A stretch of 64,000 nucleotides of DNA from positions 1 through 64,000 of the forward strand of contig NZ_VOSW01000059.1 in NCBI RefSeq assembly GCF_009690905.1. Reading direction: 5' to 3'. A program made the position numbers and the translations under genes. The notes beneath the pieces are model-generated. The model ran no database searches, was not told where the DNA came from, and saw only the letters and a list, made by a program, of their open reading frames with translations. Of the stretch, positions 25,405 through 34,200 are shown in pieces. How positions within the stretch are numbered: the first letter of the stretch is position 1; every line of letters begins with the position of its first letter. The DNA comes from Paraburkholderia madseniana (GTDB lineage: Bacteria; Pseudomonadota; Gammaproteobacteria; Burkholderiales; Burkholderiaceae).

Positions 25405-27183
25405 TTACGCAGGCTGCGGCGCCGTACCGGCACCCGTATCGGGCGACAGGTGTGTCGCCAGTTGTGCGGCATAGCGCTGGGCTGCGTCGCCGACTACGAT
25501 ATGGAACGTGTCGGCCGAAACCCACGCCGTATCGAGCGTAGCAAGACGCTGACGATCAACCGCAGACGGATCGCGAACCACGATCCGCAGACGCGTTGCC
25601 GCCACGGCATCCAGCGACACGACGTTGCCCGCGCCGCCGAACACGGCGAGCCAACGCAACGGATCCGGGTCGAGCGGACCGCCCTGAGCACCGCTTGCAG
25701 TCGCCACAGGAGCCGCAGCGACAGCAGGCGCAACGGCAGCCACCGGCTTCACCGCATCGCCACCACCTTGTGCGATCACCGTGCGAATTTCATCAGCGAT
25801 GATGTCCGCTTCCGGTCCAATAATCACCTGCACATTGGTCGAGCCGCGCTTGAGCACACCACGCGCACCAATCGTCTTCAGTTCGCTTTCCGAGACCTTG
25901 CTGGCATCGACCACCGACAGACGCAGACGCGTCGTGCAGGCATCCACCACCGACAGGTTCGACGCGCCACCCAGCGCGGCGATATAACGCTGTGCGCGCG
26001 GCACGGCGGCACCCGCCACCGGCGACACAAAACCGCCAGCCGCAAACGACTCGATCTGTTCTTCTTCTGCAGCAGGTTCACGACCCGGCGTTGCCATGTT
26101 GAACTTGCGGATGAAGAAGCGGAACAGGCCGTAGTACACGACCATGTACACGAGGCCGATCGGAATCGCCCACCAGCCCTTGGTCGACAGGCCGTAGTTC
26201 AGCACGTAGTCGATAAAGCCAGCCGAGAAGGTGAAACCGAGATGAATCCCAAGCGCCGAGCAGATCGCCAGCGACAAGCCCGTCAGCACCGCGTGGATCG
26301 CATACAGCACCGGCGCGAGGAACATGAAGCTGAATTCGATCGGCTCGGTCACACCCGTCAGGAACGAGGTGAGCGCCATCGACGCCAGCAGGCCGAACAC
26401 CATTGCGCGGCGCTCTTTCGGTGCCTCGTGATACATCGCGAGACAGGCAGCCGGCAAGCCGAACATCATGACCGGGAAGAAGCCCGTCATGAACGTGCCT
26501 GCAGTCGGGTCGCCCGCGAAGAAGCGATGCAGGTCGCCCGTCACCGCCGCGCCACCCGGCGGCGTGAAATTGCCGAACACGAACCACGTCAGCGAATTGA
26601 GGATGTGATGCAGCCCCGTGACGAGCAACAAACGGTTCAGCACGCCGAACACGAACGCGCCGAGCGCACCCGCAGTGGTCAGCCAATGGCCGGCCGTATC
26701 GATGGCGCCTTGCACCGGCTGCCATACGTAACCGAACACAATGCCTATCGCCAGACAGACCACACCGGTGACAATCGGCACGAAGCGTTTCCCTCCGAAG
26801 AATGCGAGGTAGTCGGGCAGCTTGATGTCTTTGTACCTGTTGTACAGCAAGCCCGCGACGATACCCGCCACGATCCCGGACAACACGCCCATATTGAGCT
26901 TGTCGTTGATGTCCTTCATCACCGCGATTTCGATCAGATAACCGATCGCGCCCGCGAGACCTGCCACGCCGTTGTTGTCTTTCGCGAAGCCGACCGCCAC
27001 GCCGATTGCGAACAGCAACGGCAGGTTGTCGAAGATCGCGCCACCGGCGTCGGCGATCATCTTGATGTTGAACACATCGGGTTGGCCCAATCGCAGCAGC
27101 AAGCCGGCAACCGGCAGCACTGCAATCGGCAGCATCAGCGCGCGTCCCAGGCGCTGAATCTTCAGAAACGGATTCCCATCCAT
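25405..27183 (-). CDS. nagE: PTS N-acetylglucosamine transporter EIICB, with extra EIIB-like domain
   Basis: Imports and phosphorylates N-acetylglucosamine. The 592 residues comprise an EIIC membrane domain (about 5-365; MLPIAVLPVAGLLLRLGQ, TGVTEPIEFSFMFLAP) and an EIIB domain (about 395-470) with the phosphocysteine Cys416 in DACTTRLRL. A second EIIB-like domain (about 508-580) follows, in which the aligned residue is Ala528 (DAVAATRLRI), so it cannot carry phosphate. An Ala/Val-rich linker separates them. No EIIA domain is present; that is supplied by nagF next door. The start at 27183 follows GGAGG. Confidence 0.93.
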   Translation of the reverse strand: MDGNPFLKIQRLGRALMLPIAVLPVAGLLLRLGQPDVFNIKMIADAGGAIFDNLPLLFAIGVAVGFAKDNNGVAGLAGAIGYLIEIAVMKDINDKLNMGVLSGIVAGIVAGLLYNRYKDIKLPDYLAFFGGKRFVPIVTGVVCLAIGIVFGYVWQPVQGAIDTAGHWLTTAGALGAFVFGVLNRLLLVTGLHHILNSLTWFVFGNFTPPGGAAVTGDLHRFFAGDPTAGTFMTGFFPVMMFGLPAACLAMYHEAPKERRAMVFGLLASMALTSFLTGVTEPIEFSFMFLAPVLYAIHAVLTGLSLAICSALGIHLGFTFSAGFIDYVLNYGLSTKGWWAIPIGLVYMVVYYGLFRFFIRKFNMATPGREPAAEEEQIESFAAGGFVSPVAGAAVPRAQRYIAALGGASNLSVVDACTTRLRLSVVDASKVSESELKTIGARGVLKRGSTNVQVIIGPEADIIADEIRTVIAQGGGDAVKPVAAVAPAVAAAPVATASGAQGGPLDPDPLRWLAVFGGAGNVVSLDAVAATRLRIVVRDPSAVDRQRLATLDTAWVSADTFHIVVGDAAQRYAAQLATHLSPDTGAGTAPQPA

Positions 27184-27280
27184 TGACACCTCCAATCCTT
27201 GTCTCGTTGTCGACAGTCGTCGTTGAGTTTTGTAGCGATACGTCCTGACTATGCGAAGCTGGTTGCGGACTGTGTGGGGT

Positions 27281-29845
27281 TCAGTCCAAAGGCCAGGTTT
27301 CGCGGCTTACTGCTCTTACCGCCTGCGCCGATTCGAGCGCCAGTGCATCCTGGGCGCGTTGACGGCACAACTGATAATCGAGGTTGCGCACACGCGCCTT
27401 GATGCCCGGCACCGACACCGGATCCACCGAAAGCTCGGTCACGCCGAGGCCGACGAGCAGCGGCATGGCCAGCGGATCGCCCGCCAGTGCGCCGCATACG
27501 CCGACCCATTTGCCATGTTTGTTCGCGCCCTGCACGGTCGCTGCGATCAGACGCAGCACCGCCGGATGCAAGCCGTCCGCTTGCGCCGCGAGATCGGCCT
27601 GGCAACGGTCCATGGCGAGCGTGTATTGCGTCAGATCGTTGGTGCCGATCGACAGGAAATCCGCGTGTTGCGACAGTTGATCGGCGAGCAACGCGGCCGA
27701 TGGCACTTCGATCATCACGCCGACTTCGATCGGTTCAGTACGACCCGATTCGCGGGCGAATTCGTCGATGCGTTTGCGGATGCGGATCAATTCACCCACG
27801 TCGGTCACCATCGGCAGCAGGATGCGTACGGCGCCGAGCGGTTGCACCGCGAGCAGGCCGCGCAACTGATCGTCGAGCAGATCCGGGCGCACTTGTGCGA
27901 GGCGGATGCCGCGCAGGCCGAGTGCCGGATTCGGTTCGGGCGGCAGCGTCAGGTAATCGACTTCCTTGTCCGCGCCGACGTCCAGCGTGCGGATGATCGC
28001 GGTGCGGCCGCTCAACGCTTCGACGATGGCCTGATAGCTCTGGCGGTGTTCGTCGATGGTCGGTGCCGAGGCGCGGTGAATGAACAGCAGTTCGGTGCGC
28101 AGCAGGCCGACGGAATCGGCGCCGTTGTCGACGGCGGTTTTCGCGTCGTCGAGCGTGGCGATGTTCGCGGCGACTTCGATCGCGCGGCCATCGGAAGTCA
28201 CGGCCGCCTGTTGCGACGTACGGCGGTTCGCTTCGCGCACGCCGGCGAGGCGGCTGCGCTCAAGACGTGCACGTTCGACGTCAAGCTCGGTCGGCGCGAA
28301 TTCGAGACGGCCGGTTGTGGCGTTCACCACCACTTGCGTGCCTTCGGGGATCGCGTGCAATGCATCGCCGACTGCCACCAGCGCCGGAATGCCGGCCTGG
28401 CGCGCAAGAATCGCCGCATGCGAAGTGGCACCGCCACGCGACATCACCAGCGCGGTGACGCGCGTACGATCCAGCGACGACAGATCCGACGGCGTGAACT
28501 CTTCAGCCGCCAGCACAGCTTCTTCCGGCAGCGTGCGCGCCGCCGCATTCGTATAACCGAGCGCGCGCAACACGCGCTTTTCGATGTCACGCAGATCGGC
28601 GGCACGTTCCGCGAGCAATGCGTCTTCGATATTCGTCAGGATGGCGATCTGTGCGCGGATCGCTTCGCGCCACGCAAAGCCCGCACTCTTGCCGAGGCTG
28701 ATCAGATCGCGTGCGGCGTCGACCAGCGTGGGATCTTCGAGCAATACGCGATGCACCGCGAAAATGCCCGCCTCGCCCACCGCACCGCGTTGCGACGCAT
28801 CGCGCACTGTCGTACCGAGGTCGGCGTCGACGGTGGCAATCGCCTTGTCGAGCAACCGGCTTTCAGCCGCCGACGTGCCGTTCGCCTTTTCCGGCGGATC
28901 GATGTCCGCATCGTCCCAGCGCACCAGCTTGCCGACCGCGACGCCCGGCGACGCGCACACACCCGCGAGCGTATTCGGCTCGAGCGTTTCGCCCGCGGCG
29001 TGGGCAACTGCTTGCGGCGCCGGCGAACTTTGTCGCGCCGGCTTCTCTTCGACTTCGCCGTGCGCTTCACGCGTCAACTCGTGGGCGATTGCTTCGATCG
29101 CGGCTTGGGCTTGTGGCCCAACGCCGAGCAACTCAACAGTCGCACCTTCGCCCGCGCCGAGACCGAGCAAACCGACCACGCTCTCGATCGCCGCCTTGCG
29201 CCCTTCATAACGCACTTCGACACGCGCATCGAAACCGCGCGCCGCTTCGCGAGCGCGCGCTGCCGGACGTGCATGCAGACCGCCCGCGTGGACTAGCGTG
29301 ACTTGCTGACGGGCTTCTTCGGTCACGTTGGTGGCGCTCGCCTGGCGCGATGCGTCCGCCGCTTCGCCGCTGCGAGCACGCAGCACCAGCAACGGCGTTT
29401 CGCCTGCCTTCAGCATGCCGTCCTGCGCACGCTCGACAATCTCGAACGCATCCGAATTGGCAATCGCGATCACCGAGACGAGACTCGGCGCATTCAGCGC
29501 GACCTGGTCCTGGTCGAACTCGATCAGGATGTCGCCGGTACGCACATGTGCGCCTTGCGCGACCATCGGCGCAAAGCCCTTGCCATTCAGTTCGACCGTA
29601 TCGATGCCGATGTGCAACAGAATCTCCACGCCATCGGCCGTCGCGAGCGTGACCGCGTGACCAGTGCGTGCGAGATGGGTAATGGTGCCGTCGCACGGCG
29701 CGACGAGTCGCCCCTCGAGCGGATCGATGCCGATACCATCGCCGAACATGCCGCCCGAAAACACAGGGTCGGGCACGTTCGCCAGCGGCACGACCGGACC
29801 GGTCATCGGCGCGAGCAAAACAATATGGCCTTCAGAATGGCTCAT
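27281..29845 (-). CDS. nagF: Fused PTS protein EIIA(Glc)-HPr-EI
   Basis: A single 854-residue cytoplasmic protein carrying the whole soluble PTS relay. The EIIA(Glc)-type domain (1-150) has His78 in LLHIGIDTVELNG. The HPr domain (about 180-265) has His191 in GGLHARPAA and a Ser222 at the regulatory-serine position. The EI domain (about 290-854) has phospho-His476 in GGATSHAAIL. The same fused layout is known as NagF in Ralstonia eutropha. It lies between nagB and nagE, so its partner is almost certainly NagE. The start at 29845 follows GAGGAG. Confidence 0.93.
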   Translation of the reverse strand: MSHSEGHIVLLAPMTGPVVPLANVPDPVFSGGMFGDGIGIDPLEGRLVAPCDGTITHLARTGHAVTLATADGVEILLHIGIDTVELNGKGFAPMVAQGAHVRTGDILIEFDQDQVALNAPSLVSVIAIANSDAFEIVERAQDGMLKAGETPLLVLRARSGEAADASRQASATNVTEEARQQVTLVHAGGLHARPAARAREAARGFDARVEVRYEGRKAAIESVVGLLGLGAGEGATVELLGVGPQAQAAIEAIAHELTREAHGEVEEKPARQSSPAPQAVAHAAGETLEPNTLAGVCASPGVAVGKLVRWDDADIDPPEKANGTSAAESRLLDKAIATVDADLGTTVRDASQRGAVGEAGIFAVHRVLLEDPTLVDAARDLISLGKSAGFAWREAIRAQIAILTNIEDALLAERAADLRDIEKRVLRALGYTNAAARTLPEEAVLAAEEFTPSDLSSLDRTRVTALVMSRGGATSHAAILARQAGIPALVAVGDALHAIPEGTQVVVNATTGRLEFAPTELDVERARLERSRLAGVREANRRTSQQAAVTSDGRAIEVAANIATLDDAKTAVDNGADSVGLLRTELLFIHRASAPTIDEHRQSYQAIVEALSGRTAIIRTLDVGADKEVDYLTLPPEPNPALGLRGIRLAQVRPDLLDDQLRGLLAVQPLGAVRILLPMVTDVGELIRIRKRIDEFARESGRTEPIEVGVMIEVPSAALLADQLSQHADFLSIGTNDLTQYTLAMDRCQADLAAQADGLHPAVLRLIAATVQGANKHGKWVGVCGALAGDPLAMPLLVGLGVTELSVDPVSVPGIKARVRNLDYQLCRQRAQDALALESAQAVRAVSRETWPLD

Positions 29846-29883
29846 CAAGCGGGACTCCTCGACACGTCGCATCTGATTTCTCG

Positions 29884-30900
29884 TCAGTGAGTTTCGGTGA
29901 CTTTGTTGAGATGGCGTGGCGCGTCAGGATTGCGCCCGCGAGCGGCGGCAAGGCCGGCAGCCATCACGTAAAAGGACAGGATTGCGGCGATCGGATCGAG
30001 CGCCGCATGAGCGGTGGTGGCGAGCGGCAGGGTCGCTTCCGGCACGTCGGCCGGCGCGGCGAGCAACACGCGGGCGCCGCGCGCCTGCATGTCGCGCGCG
30101 AGTTGCAGCAAGCCAGCCTGTTCGGGACCGCGCGGTGCGAAGACCAGCAGCGGATAGTCGCGGTCGATCAGTTCCATCGGACCATGCCGCACTTCCGCGC
30201 TCGAAAATGCTTCGGCCTGAATGCCGGAGGTTTCCTTCAATTTCAGCGCGGCTTCCTGCGCGATCGCGAGGCCCAGACCGCGGCCGATCACGATCATGCG
30301 TTCGACGCCACGCAGTTCGTCCACTGCCTTCGACCAGTCGAGCTTGCCCGCGGCTTGCAGTGCGTCGGGCAGCGTCTTCAACGCGCCGAGCAGTGCTTCG
30401 TCTTTCTGCCAATGCGCGACCAGTTGCGCGGAAATCGACAGCATGGCGATGTAGCTCTTGGTCGCCGCGACGCTCAGTTCCGGACCGGCCACGAGCGGCA
30501 GGTGAAATTCGCAAGCGTCAGCCAGCGGCGAGCTTGGCGCATTCACAGCGGCCACCGTCAACGCGCCGGCCTTGCGCAACGCTTCCATCGTGCCGACCAG
30601 ATCCGGGCTCTTGCCCGATTGCGAGAACGCCAGCGCGAGCTGATTGCGCACTTGCAGCGGCGCTTGCTGGAGCGTCGCGACCGACATCGGCAGCGAGGCG
30701 ACCGGCACACCGAGGCGGCTCATCGTCAGGCTTGCGAAGTAACTTGCTGCGTGGTCCGAGCTGCCGCGCGCGACCGTCAGCGCAACATGGCGCGGTTGCT
30801 GGGCGAGCTTCGCCGCCAATGCTTCCACGCGCGAGGTATCCCTGAGCTGCGCGGCAACCGTTTCAGCGGACGCCAGCGCCTCTTTAAGCATATTCGACAA
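29884..30900 (-). CDS. nagB: SIS-domain glucosamine-6-phosphate deaminase (NagB-II type)
   Basis: The 338-residue protein has two sugar isomerase (SIS) domains like the isomerase half of GlmS: VARGSSDHAASYFASL, LAFSQSGKSPDLVGTM and SAEVRHGPMELID. In a nag operon without classical NagB, this family converts glucosamine 6-phosphate to fructose 6-phosphate and ammonia; the activity is inferred from context. The start is a TTG at 30900, six bases after AAGGAG. An internal ATG at 30891 is spaced worse. It overlaps the 3' end of nagA by 17 bases. Confidence 0.85.
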   Translation of the reverse strand: MSNMLKEALASAETVAAQLRDTSRVEALAAKLAQQPRHVALTVARGSSDHAASYFASLTMSRLGVPVASLPMSVATLQQAPLQVRNQLALAFSQSGKSPDLVGTMEALRKAGALTVAAVNAPSSPLADACEFHLPLVAGPELSVAATKSYIAMLSISAQLVAHWQKDEALLGALKTLPDALQAAGKLDWSKAVDELRGVERMIVIGRGLGLAIAQEAALKLKETSGIQAEAFSSAEVRHGPMELIDRDYPLLVFAPRGPEQAGLLQLARDMQARGARVLLAAPADVPEATLPLATTAHAALDPIAAILSFYVMAAGLAAARGRNPDAPRHLNKVTETH

Positions 30901-31987
30901 TTGATTCTCCTTCGACGTAAGTCGCGGTCAACGCCAGTTCACGATCGAACACGACCACATCGGCCCACGCACCGCGCGCGATGCGGCCGCGGTCTTCGAT
31001 GCCGAGGTAGTCGGCGGCGTAGCGCGACAAACGGTTTGAAACATCGGCGATCGGCAAGCCGATCGATACGAGATTGCGCAGCGCCTGATCCATCGTCAGC
31101 GTGCTGCCGGCGAGCGTGCCGTCGGCGAGACGCACGCCGCCGAGGCACTTCGTCACATGCTGGCTGCCGAGGCGGTATTCGCCATCGGGCATGCCGGTCG
31201 CCGAGGTGCTGTCCGTCACCACATAGAGACGCGGGATCGCGCGCAACGCGGCGCGGATCGCGCCCGGATGGACGTGCAGCAAGTCGGGAATGATTTCGGC
31301 GAATTCAGCGTGCGCGAGCGCGGCGCCGACGAGACCGGGATTGCGGTGATGCATCGGCGACATCGCGTTGAACAGATGCGTGAAGCCACACGCGCCGTGC
31401 TTGAGTGCGGCGACAGCGTCGTCGTAGGTGCCGAGTGAATGGCCAAGCTGCACGCGCACGCCGCGCGCCGCCATCTCGGAGATGATCTCCATGTGGCCGG
31501 CGATTTCCGGCGCCAGCGTGACCACGCGAATCGGCGCGATCGACAGATACTTCAGCACTTCATCCATCACCGCGGACACAGCGGCGTCTGGTTGCGCGCC
31601 GAGCTTACCGGGGTTGATGTACGGACCCTCCAGATGGACGCCGAGCACGCGCGCACCGCCTGGCGTGCGAATGCGCGCGTTATTGCCAAGCTCCGCGACG
31701 ACACTCATCAGCTCGTCGCGCGGCGCGGTCATCGTGGTGGCGAGCAGGCTGGTCGTACCGTAACGCGCATGCGTGCGGGTGATGGTTTCGATCGCGTCGC
31801 CGCCTTCCATCACGTCGGAGCCGCCACCGCCGTGCACGTGAAGATCGATGAAGCCGGGCAGGATGTACGGCGCGTCGTTCTTCGACGGATCGGCGCGTTC
31901 GCCTGTCAGCGTCGTGATGCGGCCGTTTTCGTATTCGAGCGTGCCGTGAATCCACCCATCGGTGGTGAGTATGTTTCCGGTCAGCAT
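30884..31987 (-). CDS. nagA: N-acetylglucosamine-6-phosphate deacetylase NagA
   Basis: Removes the acetyl group from GlcNAc-6-P imported by NagE. The 367-residue amidohydrolase shows PGFIDLHVHGGGGSDVM (metal site), GVHLEGPYINPGKLGAQ, QLGHSLGTYDDAVAAL and the catalytic-Asp stretch YVVTDSTSATGM. The start MLTGNILTTDG at 31987 is favoured, since the upstream extension to 32098 has no similarity to the family. It is 88 bases downstream of the GntR regulator in the nag operon. Confidence 0.95.
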   Translation of the reverse strand: MLTGNILTTDGWIHGTLEYENGRITTLTGERADPSKNDAPYILPGFIDLHVHGGGGSDVMEGGDAIETITRTHARYGTTSLLATTMTAPRDELMSVVAELGNNARIRTPGGARVLGVHLEGPYINPGKLGAQPDAAVSAVMDEVLKYLSIAPIRVVTLAPEIAGHMEIISEMAARGVRVQLGHSLGTYDDAVAALKHGACGFTHLFNAMSPMHHRNPGLVGAALAHAEFAEIIPDLLHVHPGAIRAALRAIPRLYVVTDSTSATGMPDGEYRLGSQHVTKCLGGVRLADGTLAGSTLTMDQALRNLVSIGLPIADVSNRLSRYAADYLGIEDRGRIARGAWADVVVFDRELALTATYVEGESIVEYA

Positions 31988-32075
31988 GAGTCTCTCTGGT
32001 GAGGCGTAATGCGGGGTGTGACTGAATTGCGTTCGGCTGTGCCGCACGTGACGGCGGCCCACTCGGGTGCGCCAA

Positions 32076-32810
32076 TCAGGTGCGCAATTCAGCGACAAAG
32101 TCGTAGTAATCGTCGCGGCAATAGGTGTCGGTCAGTTCGATCGCACGCTGGTCCGCGCTATACCCGATACGGGTAATGACCAGCAGCGCCGAGCGCGGTT
32201 CGATATCCATCAACGAGGCGATTTCGCTCGAAGCATTGACCGCGCGAAAGTGCTGCAAGGCGCGCACGACGGCAGCGCCACGTTGTTCGAGATAGCTGTA
32301 AAGCGACACACCGATAGCCAGCGGATCGGGCACGATCGCCGCGGGCAGCGCCGAATGTTCGACCGCCATCACGATGCCGTCCGCGCGCCGCAGGCGCCGC
32401 AGGCTCGTCACCGCCGCACCGGGCGACAGGCCGAGGTGCACCAGCTCATCACGGTTGGCGGCGCGGATATCGCGCTCGAGCCACACCGAATCCGGCCGGA
32501 AACCACGTTGCTGCATCTTCTTCGTGAAGCCGGTAAGCCGCGACAGCGGATCTTCGACGCGTGGCGTGATGAAGCTGCCCGCGCCTCGCGCCCGGCGGAT
32601 CAAGCCTTGCTCGACCAGCAGCTCGATCGCCTTGCGCGCGGTGATGCGCGACACGCCGATCGCATCCGAGAGCGTGCGTTCCGAAGGCAGCGCCTCACCC
32701 GCCGACCACACGCCGCAGTGGATCGCCGTCGCCAGATTGCGCGCGAGCTGGAGATAGAGCGGCGTGACGTTGCGAGCGTCAGGCATCAGTGCGGACCAGC
32801 GAGTTTCCAT
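32076..32810 (-). CDS. GntR/HutC-family regulator of the nag operon
   Basis: The 244-residue regulator has an N-terminal winged helix (PLYLQLARNLATAIHCGVW, LPSERTLSDAIGVSRITAR) and a C-terminal UTRA ligand-binding domain (ALLVITRIGYSADQRAIELT). By position it is the NagR/NagQ-type repressor that responds to an amino-sugar phosphate. It is the first gene of the operon and so would control itself. The operator-like half-sites at 32879-32909 overlap its promoter. Confidence 0.88.
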   Translation of the reverse strand: METRWSALMPDARNVTPLYLQLARNLATAIHCGVWSAGEALPSERTLSDAIGVSRITARKAIELLVEQGLIRRARGAGSFITPRVEDPLSRLTGFTKKMQQRGFRPDSVWLERDIRAANRDELVHLGLSPGAAVTSLRRLRRADGIVMAVEHSALPAAIVPDPLAIGVSLYSYLEQRGAAVVRALQHFRAVNASSEIASLMDIEPRSALLVITRIGYSADQRAIELTDTYCRDDYYDFVAELRT

Positions 32811-32860
32811 GGGGCTCCGGCGGTCGTCTTGAAGAGTGCGGCCTACGAAAATGAGAGCCC

Positions 32861-32888
32861 ATTATATAACCAACATAATACCAGTCAA
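32861..32888 (-). promoter_or_regulatory. nag operon promoter
   Basis: On the minus strand TTGACT (32888-32883), a 16-base spacer and TATAAT (32866-32861). The transcript would start near 32854, about 45 bases before the regulator ATG. Confidence 0.75.
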
Positions 32889-32909
32889 TCAACTGGTTCC
32901 ATTCTGGTA
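32879..32909. promoter_or_regulatory. Operator half-sites for the nag GntR regulator
   Basis: TACCAG at 32879-32884, CTGGTT at 32893-32898 and CTGGTA at 32904-32909 are related half-sites in both orientations covering the -35 and spacer of the nag promoter. HutC-subfamily GntR proteins bind such inverted repeats. Confidence 0.6.
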
Positions 32910-33082
32910 TGGGTTGACGGAAAGCCTTGCTGGATAGGCGTCAGAGGGTGATTTGAGGGCTTCGGAGAGCGGTTTACAGGGATCGGGATTTACCCGTATT
33001 CGAGATGCCGGACGGCATCCGGGTGGTCCATATTGGTTCTCCTCCTGCCCAGAGAGACGCCCCAAAATCCATACCTTTCTGA

Positions 33083-33095
33083 TACCACTTTGGTA
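33083..33095. promoter_or_regulatory. Second TACCA/TGGTA palindrome
   Basis: TACCA-CTT-TGGTA is a perfect 5-3-5 inverted repeat that uses the same half-site as the nag promoter cluster about 190 bases away. It may be a second regulator site, possibly allowing looping or control of the neighbouring plus-strand gene. Confidence 0.45.
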
Positions 33096-33184
33096 CGCCC
33101 CTTGGCCGCGCGGCTTTTTTAATGGGTTCCGTTCCAATATAGTGGCGTGTAGCAAGCCATAAAAATTCCCCCGGGGAGCAGCAT

Positions 33185-34111
33185 TTGACAGATTCCGAGG
33201 CGCTGCGGCGTGCTCAGGCCGTCCGCCATTTCAACCGCTTCTATACCCAGCTCATCGGCGCTCTGCATGAGCATCTGGCAAAGAGCGCCTTCTCGCTGAC
33301 GGAAGTGCGCGTTCTGCACGAACTGTCCCGCGGACGCGCGCAGACAGCCTCGGTGCTCGGGCGCAACCTCGGCCTCGACAGCGGCTACCTCAGCCGCCTT
33401 CTGACGAGTTTTGAACGACGCAACCTGATTACGCGGCGCCCGTCCGACTCGGACGCGCGCCAATCGCTGATCGCCCTCACCGACAACGGCTACGCGGCCT
33501 ACGCACCGCTCGATACGGCGGCGATCGAAGAAGTATCGGCGTTGCTGAACGGCCTCACCGCGCTTTCCCAGGAACACCTGATCGCCGCGATGAAAGTGAT
33601 CGAGCGCTTGCTCGACAGCAAGCCGCAGCCCGAACTCGTGATCCTTCGGCAGCCACGCGCCGGCGAGTGCGGCTGGCTCGTGCATCGGCAGGCGCAGTGG
33701 TTCGCCGCGCAGTACGGCTGGGATCAATCGTTCGAAGGCTTGCTCGCGCGCGTCGTCGCCGATTATTCGCAGCGCAACGATCCGGTGCGCGAGATGTGCT
33801 GGGTCGCCGATCAGGAAGGCATCGTAGTCGGCTCGGTGTGCATCGTCGGGATCTCGACGACCGTGGCAGGCGTGCGGCTCTTATGGGTCGAGCCGGATGT
33901 GCAGCGCCTTGGCATCGGCACACAATTGATGAGCGAATGCGTGCGATTCGCGCGGCGCGCGGGGTACACCAAACTCACGCTGACCACAGCCAGCACGCTC
34001 AAGGAGCCGCGCCGGCTATGCGAGCGCGCCGGCTTCCAGCTCGTCTGTACGACGGCGGAACGGCGCTTCGGCAAGGATCTGATGATCGAGCGGTGGGAGT
34101 TGGAGTTGTAG
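33185..34111 (+). CDS. MarR-GNAT fusion: regulator with N-acetyltransferase domain
   Basis: A 308-residue two-domain protein. The N-terminal half is a MarR winged helix (LTEVRVLHELSRG, GLDSGYLSRLLTSFERRNLI, the wing RRPSDSDARQ). The C-terminal half is a GNAT acetyltransferase (LWVEPDVQRLGIGTQLM acetyl-CoA loop). Such fusions are common in Burkholderia; ligand and substrate are unknown. The start is a TTG at 33185 preceded by GGGGAGCA. It is divergent from the nag operon. Confidence 0.88.
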   Translation: MTDSEALRRAQAVRHFNRFYTQLIGALHEHLAKSAFSLTEVRVLHELSRGRAQTASVLGRNLGLDSGYLSRLLTSFERRNLITRRPSDSDARQSLIALTDNGYAAYAPLDTAAIEEVSALLNGLTALSQEHLIAAMKVIERLLDSKPQPELVILRQPRAGECGWLVHRQAQWFAAQYGWDQSFEGLLARVVADYSQRNDPVREMCWVADQEGIVVGSVCIVGISTTVAGVRLLWVEPDVQRLGIGTQLMSECVRFARRAGYTKLTLTTASTLKEPRRLCERAGFQLVCTTAERRFGKDLMIERWELEL

Positions 34112-34131
34112 GGTCGCCAAAGAATGCGCGA

Positions 34132-34176
34132 CGCAAAAAAAAACGCCACGGTTTGTCACTGTGGCGTTTTCGTTTT
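34132..34176. terminator. Bidirectional terminator between MarR-GNAT gene and metQ
   Basis: AAACGCCAC (34141-34149) pairs with GTGGCGTTT (34161-34169). An A-run on the left and T-rich sequence on the right make it work for both converging genes. Confidence 0.88.
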
Positions 34177-34200
34177 GCGAAGCAGGTTAAAGGGTGCCGC

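Larger units (their letters stand above)
32811..33184. other. Intergenic region, nag regulator to MarR-GNAT gene
   Basis: A 374-base divergent region. On the left it holds the nag operon promoter and operator half-sites (32861-32909). At 33083-33095 there is a further palindrome TACCA-CTT-TGGTA. A TATAGT at 33138-33143 could be a -10 for the plus-strand gene, but no good -35 accompanies it. Confidence 0.6.
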
